A stretch of DNA of 64,000 nt from assembly GCA_900110595.1 (NCBI GenBank), contig FOEZ01000018.1, positions 1 through 64,000 of the forward strand, in the 5' to 3' direction. Source of the DNA: Arthrobacter sp. OV608 (GTDB lineage: Bacteria; Actinomycetota; Actinomycetes; Actinomycetales; Micrococcaceae). Positions 50,044 through 57,267 of this stretch are shown in pieces; within the stretch, counting starts at the first letter, position 1; every line of letters begins with the position of its first letter. Both the position numbers and the translations under genes were made by a program. Below the pieces are notes generated by a model, which was not told where the DNA came from, made no database searches, and saw only the letters and a list, made by a program, of their open reading frames with translations.

Positions 50044-52224
50044 ATGGACCCCCTCCACCTCCGTTCCGCCGGCACCAGCCTGGTGATCAGTTTCAACAGC
50101 GGGGAGGCCGAGATCATCCATTGGGGTGCTGACCTTGGCAGCCCCCTCCCGGACCTCGCCATCCTCGGCGAGCCCGTCCCCCCCTCCGCCATCGACGCCA
50201 CGGTTCCCGCCGGCCTCCTGCCCCAGGCCTCCTCCAGCTGGCGCGGCCGCCCGGGCCTGCGCGGGCACCGCACGGCCGACGGCGTTTCCGGACTCGACTT
50301 CTCCCCGCGCCTTCGCACCGTGGCAGCACATGCCGAGGGCAGCACGGCGGTCATCACCCAGGCCGACGCCGAGGCAGGCCTCAGCGTGGAGTCCACCCTG
50401 GCACTGCACGACGGCGGCCTGCTCGAACTGCGGCACACGGTCACCAATGACGGCACCACCCCTTACCAACTGGACGAACTGGCCACCGTCCTCCCGGTGG
50501 CCCCGGACGCCGTCGAACTCCTCGACCTGACCGGCCGCTGGTGCCGGGAAAACCACCCGCAGCGCCGGGCCATCCAGCAGGGTACCTGGGTGCGGACCGG
50601 CCGGCACGGCCGCACGGGTCATGACTCCTCCCTGGTGCTCGCCGCCGGCACCCCGGGTTTCGGCAACCGCCACGGCAAGGTCTGGGCCACCCACCTGGCG
50701 TGGAGCGGCAACCACGAACAGTTCACCGACACCATCGGCGACGGCCGCACCATGATCGGCGGTTCAGAACTCCTCGGACCGGCCGAAGTCATCCTGCAGC
50801 CACAGGGCAGCTACACCACGCCCGCCCTGTTCGCCGCCTACTCGGACCGCGGACTGGACGGCATCAGCGAGGCGTTCTACAGCTGGTTCCGGTCCCGCCC
50901 GCACCACGTGCTGCCGGCGGCAGGCGGCGGCAAACCACGTCCGGTGGTGCTGAACACCTGGGAAGCTGTCTACTTCGACCACAACCTGTCCGCCCTGATC
51001 GAGCTGGCTGATTCCGCTGCGGACCTCGGCGTGGAACGATTTGTGCTCGACGACGGCTGGTTCAGCGGCCGCCGGGACGACCACGCCGGGCTCGGCGACT
51101 GGTACGTCGATGAGACCCTCTGGCCGGACGGACTGACCCCGCTGATCGACGCCGTCACCTCGCGCGGCATGGAATTCGGCCTCTGGGTGGAGCCGGAAAT
51201 GGTCAACCTCAACTCGGACATTGCCCGCGCCCACCCGGAATGGATCGTGGGCCCGGCAGCCCTGTCCCACAAGGACGGCGGCCGGCTGCCCCTGGAATGG
51301 CGCAACCAGCACGTGATCGACCTCGTCAACCCTGACGCCTGGCAGTACATCTTCGACCGCATCGATGCCCTGCTGCGTGACAACAGGATCAGCTACCTGA
51401 AGTGGGACCAGAACCGGGACCTGCTGGAACACGGCCACGCCGGACGCGCCTCGGTCCACGAACAGACCCTGGCCGCCTACCGGCTGTTCGACGAGCTCAA
51501 GAAGGCGCACCCCGGCGTCGAGATTGAAAGCTGCTCCTCGGGCGGCGCACGCGTGGACCTGGGGATCCTGGAGCGGACGGATCGGATCTGGGCCTCGGAC
51601 TGCAACGACGCCCTGGAGCGCCAGAGCATCCAGCGGTGGACCGGGCTAGTGGTACCGCCGGAGCTGGTGGGCGGGCACATCGGGCCCACCACGTCACACA
51701 CCACGGCCCGCACCCATGACCTGTCCTTCCGCGCCATCACGGCCCTCTTTGGCCATTTCGGGATGGAATGGGACGTCCGGCAGGTCACGGGTGCCGAGCG
51801 GCAGGAACTCAAGCGGTTCATCGGCCTCTACAAGGAGCACCGCGGCCTCATCCACAGCGGCCGGATGGTCCGCGCGGACGTTCCGGACGGGTCGCTGATG
51901 CTGCACGGCACCGTCGCTGCCGCGTCGCCGGAGGCAGGCACGACGGCGGCCCTGTTCACCTTGGTCAGCACGCGCACGGCGTTCGCCGAGCAGCCCGGCA
52001 AGGTGGCTATCCCCGGCCTGGAGCAGGACCGCAACTACCGGGTGGAGGCCATCTTCCCGGCCCCGGGTGACGCTGACTACGGCCACACATTCACGCAGGT
52101 CCAGCCGCCGGCCTGGCTGGCCGACGGTGCCGTGGCCAGCGGCCGCTTCCTGGCCGAGGTGGGCCTGCCGATGCCGATCCTCAACCCGGAGCACGCGTTG
52201 CTGCTGCGCTTCACCGCACTCTAG
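50044..52224 (+). CDS. Alpha-galactosidase, GH36
   Basis: The 726-residue enzyme hydrolyses terminal alpha-galactose. It has an N-terminal beta domain, a (beta/alpha)8 barrel with LDDGWF and WVEPEMV, the nucleophile D455 in YLKWDQN and the acid/base D519 in WASDCNDA, plus RSIQRW-like and EVGPT-like (GGHIGPTTSH) segments and a C-terminal beta domain. No signal peptide is present, so it acts inside the cell on imported sugars. The ATG at 50044 is preferred over an in-frame TTG seven codons upstream. Confidence 0.9.
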   Translation: MDPLHLRSAGTSLVISFNSGEAEIIHWGADLGSPLPDLAILGEPVPPSAIDATVPAGLLPQASSSWRGRPGLRGHRTADGVSGLDFSPRLRTVAAHAEGSTAVITQADAEAGLSVESTLALHDGGLLELRHTVTNDGTTPYQLDELATVLPVAPDAVELLDLTGRWCRENHPQRRAIQQGTWVRTGRHGRTGHDSSLVLAAGTPGFGNRHGKVWATHLAWSGNHEQFTDTIGDGRTMIGGSELLGPAEVILQPQGSYTTPALFAAYSDRGLDGISEAFYSWFRSRPHHVLPAAGGGKPRPVVLNTWEAVYFDHNLSALIELADSAADLGVERFVLDDGWFSGRRDDHAGLGDWYVDETLWPDGLTPLIDAVTSRGMEFGLWVEPEMVNLNSDIARAHPEWIVGPAALSHKDGGRLPLEWRNQHVIDLVNPDAWQYIFDRIDALLRDNRISYLKWDQNRDLLEHGHAGRASVHEQTLAAYRLFDELKKAHPGVEIESCSSGGARVDLGILERTDRIWASDCNDALERQSIQRWTGLVVPPELVGGHIGPTTSHTTARTHDLSFRAITALFGHFGMEWDVRQVTGAERQELKRFIGLYKEHRGLIHSGRMVRADVPDGSLMLHGTVAAASPEAGTTAALFTLVSTRTAFAEQPGKVAIPGLEQDRNYRVEAIFPAPGDADYGHTFTQVQPPAWLADGAVASGRFLAEVGLPMPILNPEHALLLRFTAL

Positions 52225-52257
52225 ACAGGCAGGGCATCACCAGGAACAAAGCTAAAG

Positions 52258-52320
52258 CAACGCGGGGTCAGTTATTGCCCATCCAGGACATCCGGACGGG
52301 CAATATCTGACCCCGCGTTG
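52258..52320. repeat. Intergenic palindrome of the ACGCGGGGTCAGAT family, copy 2
   Basis: The 23-base arms (52258-52280 and 52298-52320) are complementary with one mismatch around a 17-base loop. The outer part of the arm (CAACGCGGGGTCAG) matches copy 1 at 15012-15070, and the inner part (TATTGCCC here) differs. It lies after the alpha-galactosidase stop and before aroQ. It probably functions as a hairpin and may terminate the ABC operon, but no T run is seen. Confidence 0.75.
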
Positions 52321-52388
52321 TTCCATTGGTGATCAAAGCGAACCGTAAGAAATGCGCCCCCGGCAGTCGCGGCACTAGATTTGCATCC

Positions 52389-52847
52389 ATGACTGAAGCC
52401 ACCACCGCAGAGCGCCGCGGCACCATCCTGGTAATTAACGGGCCCAACCTGAACCTGCTGGGAACCCGTGAACCGGAAAAGTACGGCACGTCCACCCTTG
52501 CTGATGTGGAGGACCTCGCAGCCCGCACGGCAAAGGCGCACGGCTTCGCGGCCGAATGCCTGCAGTCAAACCATGAGGGTGTGCTGCTGGACGCAATCCA
52601 CGCCGCCCGGGAATCTGCCGTCGGAATTGTCCTTAACGCCGGCGCCTTCACGCATACCTCCGTGGCACTTCGCGATGCCCTCGCAGCGGTCCAGCTGCCC
52701 GCAGTCGAAGTGCACATCACCAACGTGCACCAGCGCGAGGAATTCCGGCACCATTCGTTCCTGTCGCCGGTGTGCTCCGCGGTGATCGTGGGCGCCGGGG
52801 TATTCGGCTACAAGCTGGCCATCGACTACCTCGCGGAAGTCCTCTAA
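52389..52847 (+). CDS. aroQ: 3-dehydroquinate dehydratase, type II
   Basis: The 152-residue enzyme of the shikimate pathway starts at the ATG at 52389. Motifs are INGPNLNLLGTREPEKYG with the catalytic Tyr, QSNHEG, the NAGAFTHTS loop and the HITNVHQREEFRHHS segment with the active-site His and substrate-binding residues. The length is typical. It stands alone here, away from other aro genes. Confidence 0.93.
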   Translation: MTEATTAERRGTILVINGPNLNLLGTREPEKYGTSTLADVEDLAARTAKAHGFAAECLQSNHEGVLLDAIHAARESAVGIVLNAGAFTHTSVALRDALAAVQLPAVEVHITNVHQREEFRHHSFLSPVCSAVIVGAGVFGYKLAIDYLAEVL

Positions 52848-52896
52848 GCCCGCTTCCTGATACTTCTCTCCGGCTGCCGCTACTGCTGCTGCTCCG

Positions 52897-54081
52897 CTAC
52901 TTCTGGATGCACTGCCCTGAAGAAACGGGTGCGCTCAGTGACGCCGCCTGCGAGGCTACCGGGTTGAGGTCATCCATGGTGATGGCGAAGCCCATCTCGG
53001 CATCAGAGGTGGCCTTCGCGAAGATCACACCGGCCACCTGGCCGTCCGTGGTCAAGAGCGGGCCGCCGGAGTTGCCGGGCTGGACATTTCCGGCCAGCCG
53101 GTAGATGTCCTCCGGCGACGGGTTGCCTCCGTAGATGTCAGGCACCAGAACTGTGGTGATGTCCTGGATGGTGGCGGGCCGGGACTGGAAAGGCCCGCCG
53201 TGCGGGTAGCCAGCGAACGCGGCCAGGCTGCCGCTGGGCAGGTCGGCACTCAGCGGCAGCGGCTGGACGGGCAGGTCCTCCACGGCAAGCACGGCGAGGT
53301 CATGCCGGGTATCGAAGTAGACAACGCGTCCCGGCATGGCCCCGCCGTCGGACATCTCCACCACCGGCTCCGACACGCCCGCCACGACATGCGCGTTTGT
53401 GACCACTCGGTCCTCCGAAACCACGAAGCCGGTGCCGGTCTGGTTCTGCCCGCACTGGTACGCTGTTCCGGCAATTTTCAGGACGGATTCGGCAGCGCGG
53501 TTCAGGGCGGGGGTGTCGGTACTGGCGTCCGGCACAGGTACGGTCTGGCCCTGGTCCAGGCCTTCAATCAGGGTGGGGATGCCGTTGCCGATCACTTCCG
53601 AGCGCAGCTGTGCCATGGTGGCTTTCACCGGATCCGGGGTGATGTCGTCAATGAAACCGATCACTTTGGATTCGGCCAGCTGCTGCGAAACAAACGGCAC
53701 ACCCAGGGAGCCGATGCTGAAGGCCAGCATGGACATGACCAGGGCCGAAACCACCAGGTTCACGGCGCCGCCCACCAGACGGTCAACAGCCCGCAGGGGC
53801 CTGATCCGCATAGCCCCGCGGACCTGCCGGCCGATCATGGTTCCCAAACCGTGGCCCAGTACGACCAGTGCGACGGCGGCGGCCACGATGGCGGTCAGCC
53901 TCCACCCCGTATCAGCCACGAAGCCGCTCACCAAGGGGACGGCGAAGAAGGCAGCGATGGCTCCGGCAGCAAACCCGGCAATGCCGCCGACCGTGACGAG
54001 GAACCCGTTGCGCAAGCCATAGGCCAGATAGGACAGCAACGCCAGGATCAGGACGATGTCCAGGACAGTCAAGCCGACCAC
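52897..54081 (-). CDS. MarP-type membrane serine protease (CvpA domain plus trypsin-like domain)
   Basis: The 394-residue protein has an N-terminal CvpA/colicin V production-like domain of four transmembrane helices (1-140) and a periplasmic chymotrypsin-like protease with H231 (TNAHVV), D261 (TRHDLAVL) and S338 (GNSGGP). C210 and C391 match the two cysteines that form a disulfide in M. tuberculosis MarP (Rv3671c), an acid-resistance protease. The start is GTG with AAGGAG six bases upstream. The gene is divergent from crp, as in the mycobacterial neighbourhood. Confidence 0.88.
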   Translation of the reverse strand: MVGLTVLDIVLILALLSYLAYGLRNGFLVTVGGIAGFAAGAIAAFFAVPLVSGFVADTGWRLTAIVAAAVALVVLGHGLGTMIGRQVRGAMRIRPLRAVDRLVGGAVNLVVSALVMSMLAFSIGSLGVPFVSQQLAESKVIGFIDDITPDPVKATMAQLRSEVIGNGIPTLIEGLDQGQTVPVPDASTDTPALNRAAESVLKIAGTAYQCGQNQTGTGFVVSEDRVVTNAHVVAGVSEPVVEMSDGGAMPGRVVYFDTRHDLAVLAVEDLPVQPLPLSADLPSGSLAAFAGYPHGGPFQSRPATIQDITTVLVPDIYGGNPSPEDIYRLAGNVQPGNSGGPLLTTDGQVAGVIFAKATSDAEMGFAITMDDLNPVASQAASLSAPVSSGQCIQK

Positions 54082-54265
54082 TAAGGCTCCTTATAAGCAG
54101 TTGTAGGCTCATTCTAGTGGCGCAGGCTGACAATCTTCTGGGGGCTGCCGGCGGCCCTCCTGCCCGCCGTTAGGGCGTTTTGGCTGCCAAGTTCGTCACA
54201 GAACCTTGAAAATTCTGAAACAATGGCACAAGCGCCACAGCCGAAACTTTTATTCAGGAGATTTT

Positions 54266-54943
54266 ATGGACATCGAGGTACTGCGCCGAGCACCACTTTT
54301 CGCCACGCTCGACGACGACGCATTCCGTCTGCTGACGGACGAGCTCACCGAGGTGGACCTTTCCCGCGGTGCTTCGGTTTTCCGCGAGGGCGACCAGGGC
54401 GACCAGCTCTACTTCATCGTTTCCGGCAAGGTAAAGCTTGGGCGGACTTCCCCGGACGGCCGGGAGTCGCTCCTTGCCATCCTCGGTCCGGGTGAGCTCT
54501 TCGGCGAAATGGCCCTGTTCGATCCCAGCCCGCGTACGGCCACGGCCACCGCAGTGTCGGAGACCCGCCTGGCCGGGCTCAGGAACGAGAGCCTGAACAA
54601 CCTGCTCCGCACCCGCCCCGAGGTTTCCGCGCAGCTCCTGCAGGCCCTCGCCCGCCGTCTGCGCCGCACCAACGATTCCCTCTCCGACCTGGTGTTCTCC
54701 GACGTACCCGGCCGCGTTGCCAAGGCACTCCTGGACCTGGCTGACCGCTTCGGCCGCCCGGCCACGGACGGCGTCCTGGTGGCCCACGAGCTCACCCAGG
54801 AGGAACTGGCCCAGCTGGTCGGCGCATCACGGGAGACCGTCAACAAGGCCCTCGCCGAGTTCGTCCAGCGCGGCTGGCTCCGCCTGGAAGCCCGCGCGGT
54901 GGTCATCCTGGACATGCAGCGCCTCCGCCAGCGCTCCCGCTAG
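54266..54943 (+). CDS. crp: Crp/Fnr-family transcriptional regulator (GlxR/Crp-like)
   Basis: The 225-residue protein has an N-terminal cyclic-nucleotide-binding domain (VFREGDQGDQLYFIVSGKV, PGELFGEMALFDPSPRTATATA, which contains the cAMP-contacting GEMALFD/RTATA residues) and a C-terminal winged helix (LAQLVGASRETVNKAL). The ATG at 54266 has CAGGAG upstream and is preferred over a start 20 codons earlier. Members of this group bind TGTGA-N6-TCACA, and three such sites occur in this window. It is followed by a strong terminator. Confidence 0.88.
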   Translation: MDIEVLRRAPLFATLDDDAFRLLTDELTEVDLSRGASVFREGDQGDQLYFIVSGKVKLGRTSPDGRESLLAILGPGELFGEMALFDPSPRTATATAVSETRLAGLRNESLNNLLRTRPEVSAQLLQALARRLRRTNDSLSDLVFSDVPGRVAKALLDLADRFGRPATDGVLVAHELTQEELAQLVGASRETVNKALAEFVQRGWLRLEARAVVILDMQRLRQRSR

Positions 54944-54955
54944 TCGTCGTAGCAC

Positions 54956-54982
54956 AAAGGCCGCCCCAAGGGGCGGCCTTTT
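54956..54982 (+). terminator. Rho-independent terminator after crp
   Basis: AAAGGCCGCCCC and its exact complement surround an AA loop, and the stem is followed by a TTTT run within the 3' arm. It begins 13 bases after the crp stop codon. Confidence 0.92.
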
Positions 54983-55420
54983 GCATGCCCCGACGGTTCC
55001 GGCCCCAGGCCGGCATCCTCCGCGTGCTGCTCCTTCGTCGCTCTGACGCACCCTTCCGGATGCCGGACCCCGAGCCTTTCGCGTGTACCCCCTAAAATCG
55101 CCCCATCACCTCCTGCAGTCCAACAGACAACCCGCCATCAGCAGGAGGTGATAAAGCCTTGGTACATGACCTGCGAAACGTGGTGGCGCGTCGGATCAAT
55201 ATCTGCGAAAGGTGATGGCGCGTTTGAGCTGCGCGGCCGACTTTCGCGTAGGAGTGCATCGCGACGCATCGGGAGCCGGAGGTCGCCCAGCGACCGCAGG
55301 TTCCCTTATGCGGCGTGTCTAAGCGACGGCGAAAGGCAGCCGCGCAGCGAACTCAACCACGGCCCACCAACCACCTCAACCACCGGAGCGGCGTAAAATT
55401 GGGGTTAGAGGTGCATGGCG
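54983..55420. other. Gene-free stretch after crp with palindromes and a 32-base period repeat
   Basis: No convincing gene fills these 438 bases; an 82-residue frame at 55148-55396 has no ribosome site of note and an Arg/Ser-rich non-protein-like composition. Visible structure: a CCGGCATCC/GGATGCCGG stem (about 55008-55065), a perfect 12-base pair ATCACCTCCTGC/GCAGGAGGTGAT (about 55104-55152), two near-identical 21-base units CTGCGAAA(C/G)GTG(G/A)TGGCGCGT at 55171-55191 and 55203-55223, and GGTCGC-CCA-GCGACC. The role is unknown; an unannotated RNA or eroded repeat is possible. Confidence 0.45.
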
Positions 55421-55603
55421 ATGCCCGTGGCTATGGTTGTTGTGTTGATCCTGCTGGGCCTGGCTTCCCTTGCCGCGATGGTCGGCACGGTGGTCCTGGT
55501 GATCCGGGACGGCCGCGGGCAGATTCCGCTGGAACCATCGGACAAACCGTGGACCGCCGGGAACCTCCCCAGCCGGCCCTATTCGACGCTCCGGCGCATC
55601 TAG
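55421..55603 (+). CDS. Small membrane protein of unknown function
   Basis: The 60-residue protein is mostly one hydrophobic helix (VAMVVVLILLGLASLAAMVGTVVLV) followed by a polar tail ending YSTLRRI. AGAGGTG lies eight bases before the ATG at 55421, which therefore fits better than the ATG two codons earlier. It ends 9 bases before the stop codon of the convergent NUDIX gene. There is no family I can name. Confidence 0.6.
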   Translation: MPVAMVVVLILLGLASLAAMVGTVVLVIRDGRGQIPLEPSDKPWTAGNLPSRPYSTLRRI

Positions 55604-55612
55604 CCTTCAGGT

Positions 55613-56524
55613 TCAGCGTTCGCGCTGGGGATCCCCCGCCACTGTCTTGGCCGCCTCGACCTCAAGCAGCAGTTTCCCGTCTTCCTCCACGAGCTGCGGC
55701 TGGTAGACGTGCGCCTTGCGCTTATAGCTGAGGTAGGCGATGCAGCCGTTGGCCATGGCCATCTTCTCGAGCATGATCTCGGAGCCCGGCACCAGGAGCT
55801 CGCCGAGCGTGCGGCCCACAGTGTTCTCCTGGCCTACCTCGTCGCCTAGGGCAGTTGTATCCCGCCCCGCTATGACCTCGGCAGCATTAACCCAGCGCCC
55901 CCACACGCCCTTGCCTTCGAGCAGGGTGGGCTGCTGGTTCAGCGGAACGGTGGCGGCAAAGTAGCGGGTATCGAACCGGCGGTGGGCGAAGTCGGGGCTG
56001 CGCCAGTTAACCAGGGACTTCAGCAGGTCCGTCCGCAGCGACAGCCCCCGTTTACCAAGGACCTCTGGGAACGTTTTTTCCTGCTCGGCCACGGCGAGGC
56101 GGGCACGCATCCATTCAGCGGAGGATGTTGCTTCAAACGTGGTGGCCATGTCCGGGCCGGCAAGGAGCACGCCGGTCTCCTCGAAGAGTTCCCGGATGGC
56201 GCCCGCGACGTGGCGTCGCGCCAGCCCGACGTCGTCCGTTCCCATTTGCTCGGCCCAATGCTGAGGTGAGGGGCCCAGCCAGCCGACGGGGTCGTCGTCG
56301 CCGGCGTCCAGTGAGCCGCCGGGGAAGGCGAGGACCCCCAGCGGCGAGGAACCGGGCCGGTATGCCAGCCAGGTTTCCAGGCCGGTGGGGGAATCACGCA
56401 GCAGGACAACGGATGATGCGAGGCGGGCAGCCCGAGGGCTCCTCTCGCCGTGTTCAAGCCAGCTCTGCGCTGCCCCTTCAAGGTCTTGAGGGAGTGCAAA
56501 CAGGCGTCGGGCGAGCTGAGGCAA
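55613..56524 (-). CDS. NUDIX hydrolase with split NUDIX box (NUDT19/CoA-type)
   Basis: The 303-residue protein has LAFPGGSLDAGDD as the start of a NUDIX box, then about 30 inserted residues, then RELFEETGVLLAG, the pattern of the NUDT7/NUDT19-like group. Substrate could be a CoA ester or nucleotide sugar; the sequence does not decide. The start is poorly defined: the frame begins with TTG at 56524 without a good ribosome site, 15 bases after the RidA gene stop codon. Confidence 0.75.
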   Translation of the reverse strand: MPQLARRLFALPQDLEGAAQSWLEHGERSPRAARLASSVVLLRDSPTGLETWLAYRPGSSPLGVLAFPGGSLDAGDDDPVGWLGPSPQHWAEQMGTDDVGLARRHVAGAIRELFEETGVLLAGPDMATTFEATSSAEWMRARLAVAEQEKTFPEVLGKRGLSLRTDLLKSLVNWRSPDFAHRRFDTRYFAATVPLNQQPTLLEGKGVWGRWVNAAEVIAGRDTTALGDEVGQENTVGRTLGELLVPGSEIMLEKMAMANGCIAYLSYKRKAHVYQPQLVEEDGKLLLEVEAAKTVAGDPQRER

Positions 56525-56539
56525 AGGAAGCGACCGGTC

Positions 56540-57073
56540 CTAGCTGAATTCGGCTATCAGTTCGACCTCTACCGGAGAGTCGAGCGGCAGCACCGAAACG
56601 CCGACGGCGGAACGGGCGTGCTGGCCTGCGTCACCGAGGACGCGGCCCAGCAGTTCAGAGGCGCCGTTGATCACGCCGGGCTGTCCCGTGAAGGACGGGT
56701 CAGATGAGACGAATCCCACAACCTTGACGATCCGGGTGATGCGGTCAAGGTCGCCAATGACGCTTTTGACGGCGGCCAGGGCGTTCACGGCGCAGATGGC
56801 GGCGTACTGCTGGGCGTCCTCGGGCGAAACAGTGGGCTCGTCGGCGTAGCCTTCGGTGCCGGCTGAGACTTTGCCCGTAGCTGGGAGTTTGCCATTAATG
56901 AACGGCAGCTGGCCGGAGGTGTAGACGTGGTTGCCCGAGATCACGGCGGGAACGTAGGCAGCCACCGGGGCGGCAACCTCGGGAAGGGTCAGTCCGAGGT
57001 CCGCCAGGCGCTGCTCAACAGCGGAAACGGGCTCGGCGGCGGTGCCGGACTGGGCTTCTGCGGAGGTGCTCAT
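56540..57073 (-). CDS. RidA/YjgF-family protein
   Basis: The 177-residue protein consists of a 25-residue extension and a RidA domain (VISGNHVYTSGQLPFING, AAICAVNALAAVKSVIGDLDRITRIVKVVGFVSS, and the C-terminal ARSAVGVSVLPLDSPVEVELIAEF). The usual catalytic Arg of enamine deaminases (RxxxxVxxLPxxxxVEIE) appears as HARSAVGVSVLPLDSPVEVE, so activity is plausible. Arrangement with DUF4177, 1 base upstream, and the NUDIX downstream suggests one transcript. Confidence 0.85.
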   Translation of the reverse strand: MSTSAEAQSGTAAEPVSAVEQRLADLGLTLPEVAAPVAAYVPAVISGNHVYTSGQLPFINGKLPATGKVSAGTEGYADEPTVSPEDAQQYAAICAVNALAAVKSVIGDLDRITRIVKVVGFVSSDPSFTGQPGVINGASELLGRVLGDAGQHARSAVGVSVLPLDSPVEVELIAEFS

Positions 57074-57074
57074 G

Positions 57075-57230
57075 CTACTGCTTCTCCCTCTTCAGGTAGG
57101 CAACCAAACCGTTTCCGTCGGGTCCGGGGACTACCTGGACGAGCTCCCAGCCGTCATCTCCCCACTGGTCCAGGATCTGTTTTGTGGCGTGGATAATGAG
57201 CGGAATCGTGGCGTACTCCCATTTGGTCAT
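57075..57230 (-). CDS. DUF4177 small protein
   Basis: The 51-residue protein (MTKWEYATIPLIIHATKQIL, then DQWGDDGWELVQVVPGP) matches the DUF4177 pattern KWEY...P......LN.WG..GWELV. It is shorter than the usual frame caller limit but has a clean ATG and is a constant neighbour of the RidA gene in actinobacteria (Rv3678A in M. tuberculosis). The function is unknown. Its start is 37 bases from the divergent penicillin-binding protein gene. Confidence 0.8.
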   Translation of the reverse strand: MTKWEYATIPLIIHATKQILDQWGDDGWELVQVVPGPDGNGLVAYLKREKQ

Positions 57231-57267
57231 GAGAGAAAGACTAGTCCTTGCCGGTAAAGTGGAAAAC

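Noticed and set aside
55148..55396. 82-codon frame in the gap after crp
   Set aside because: Arg/Ser-rich, no ribosome site of note, overlaps repeats and palindromes, and no family pattern.
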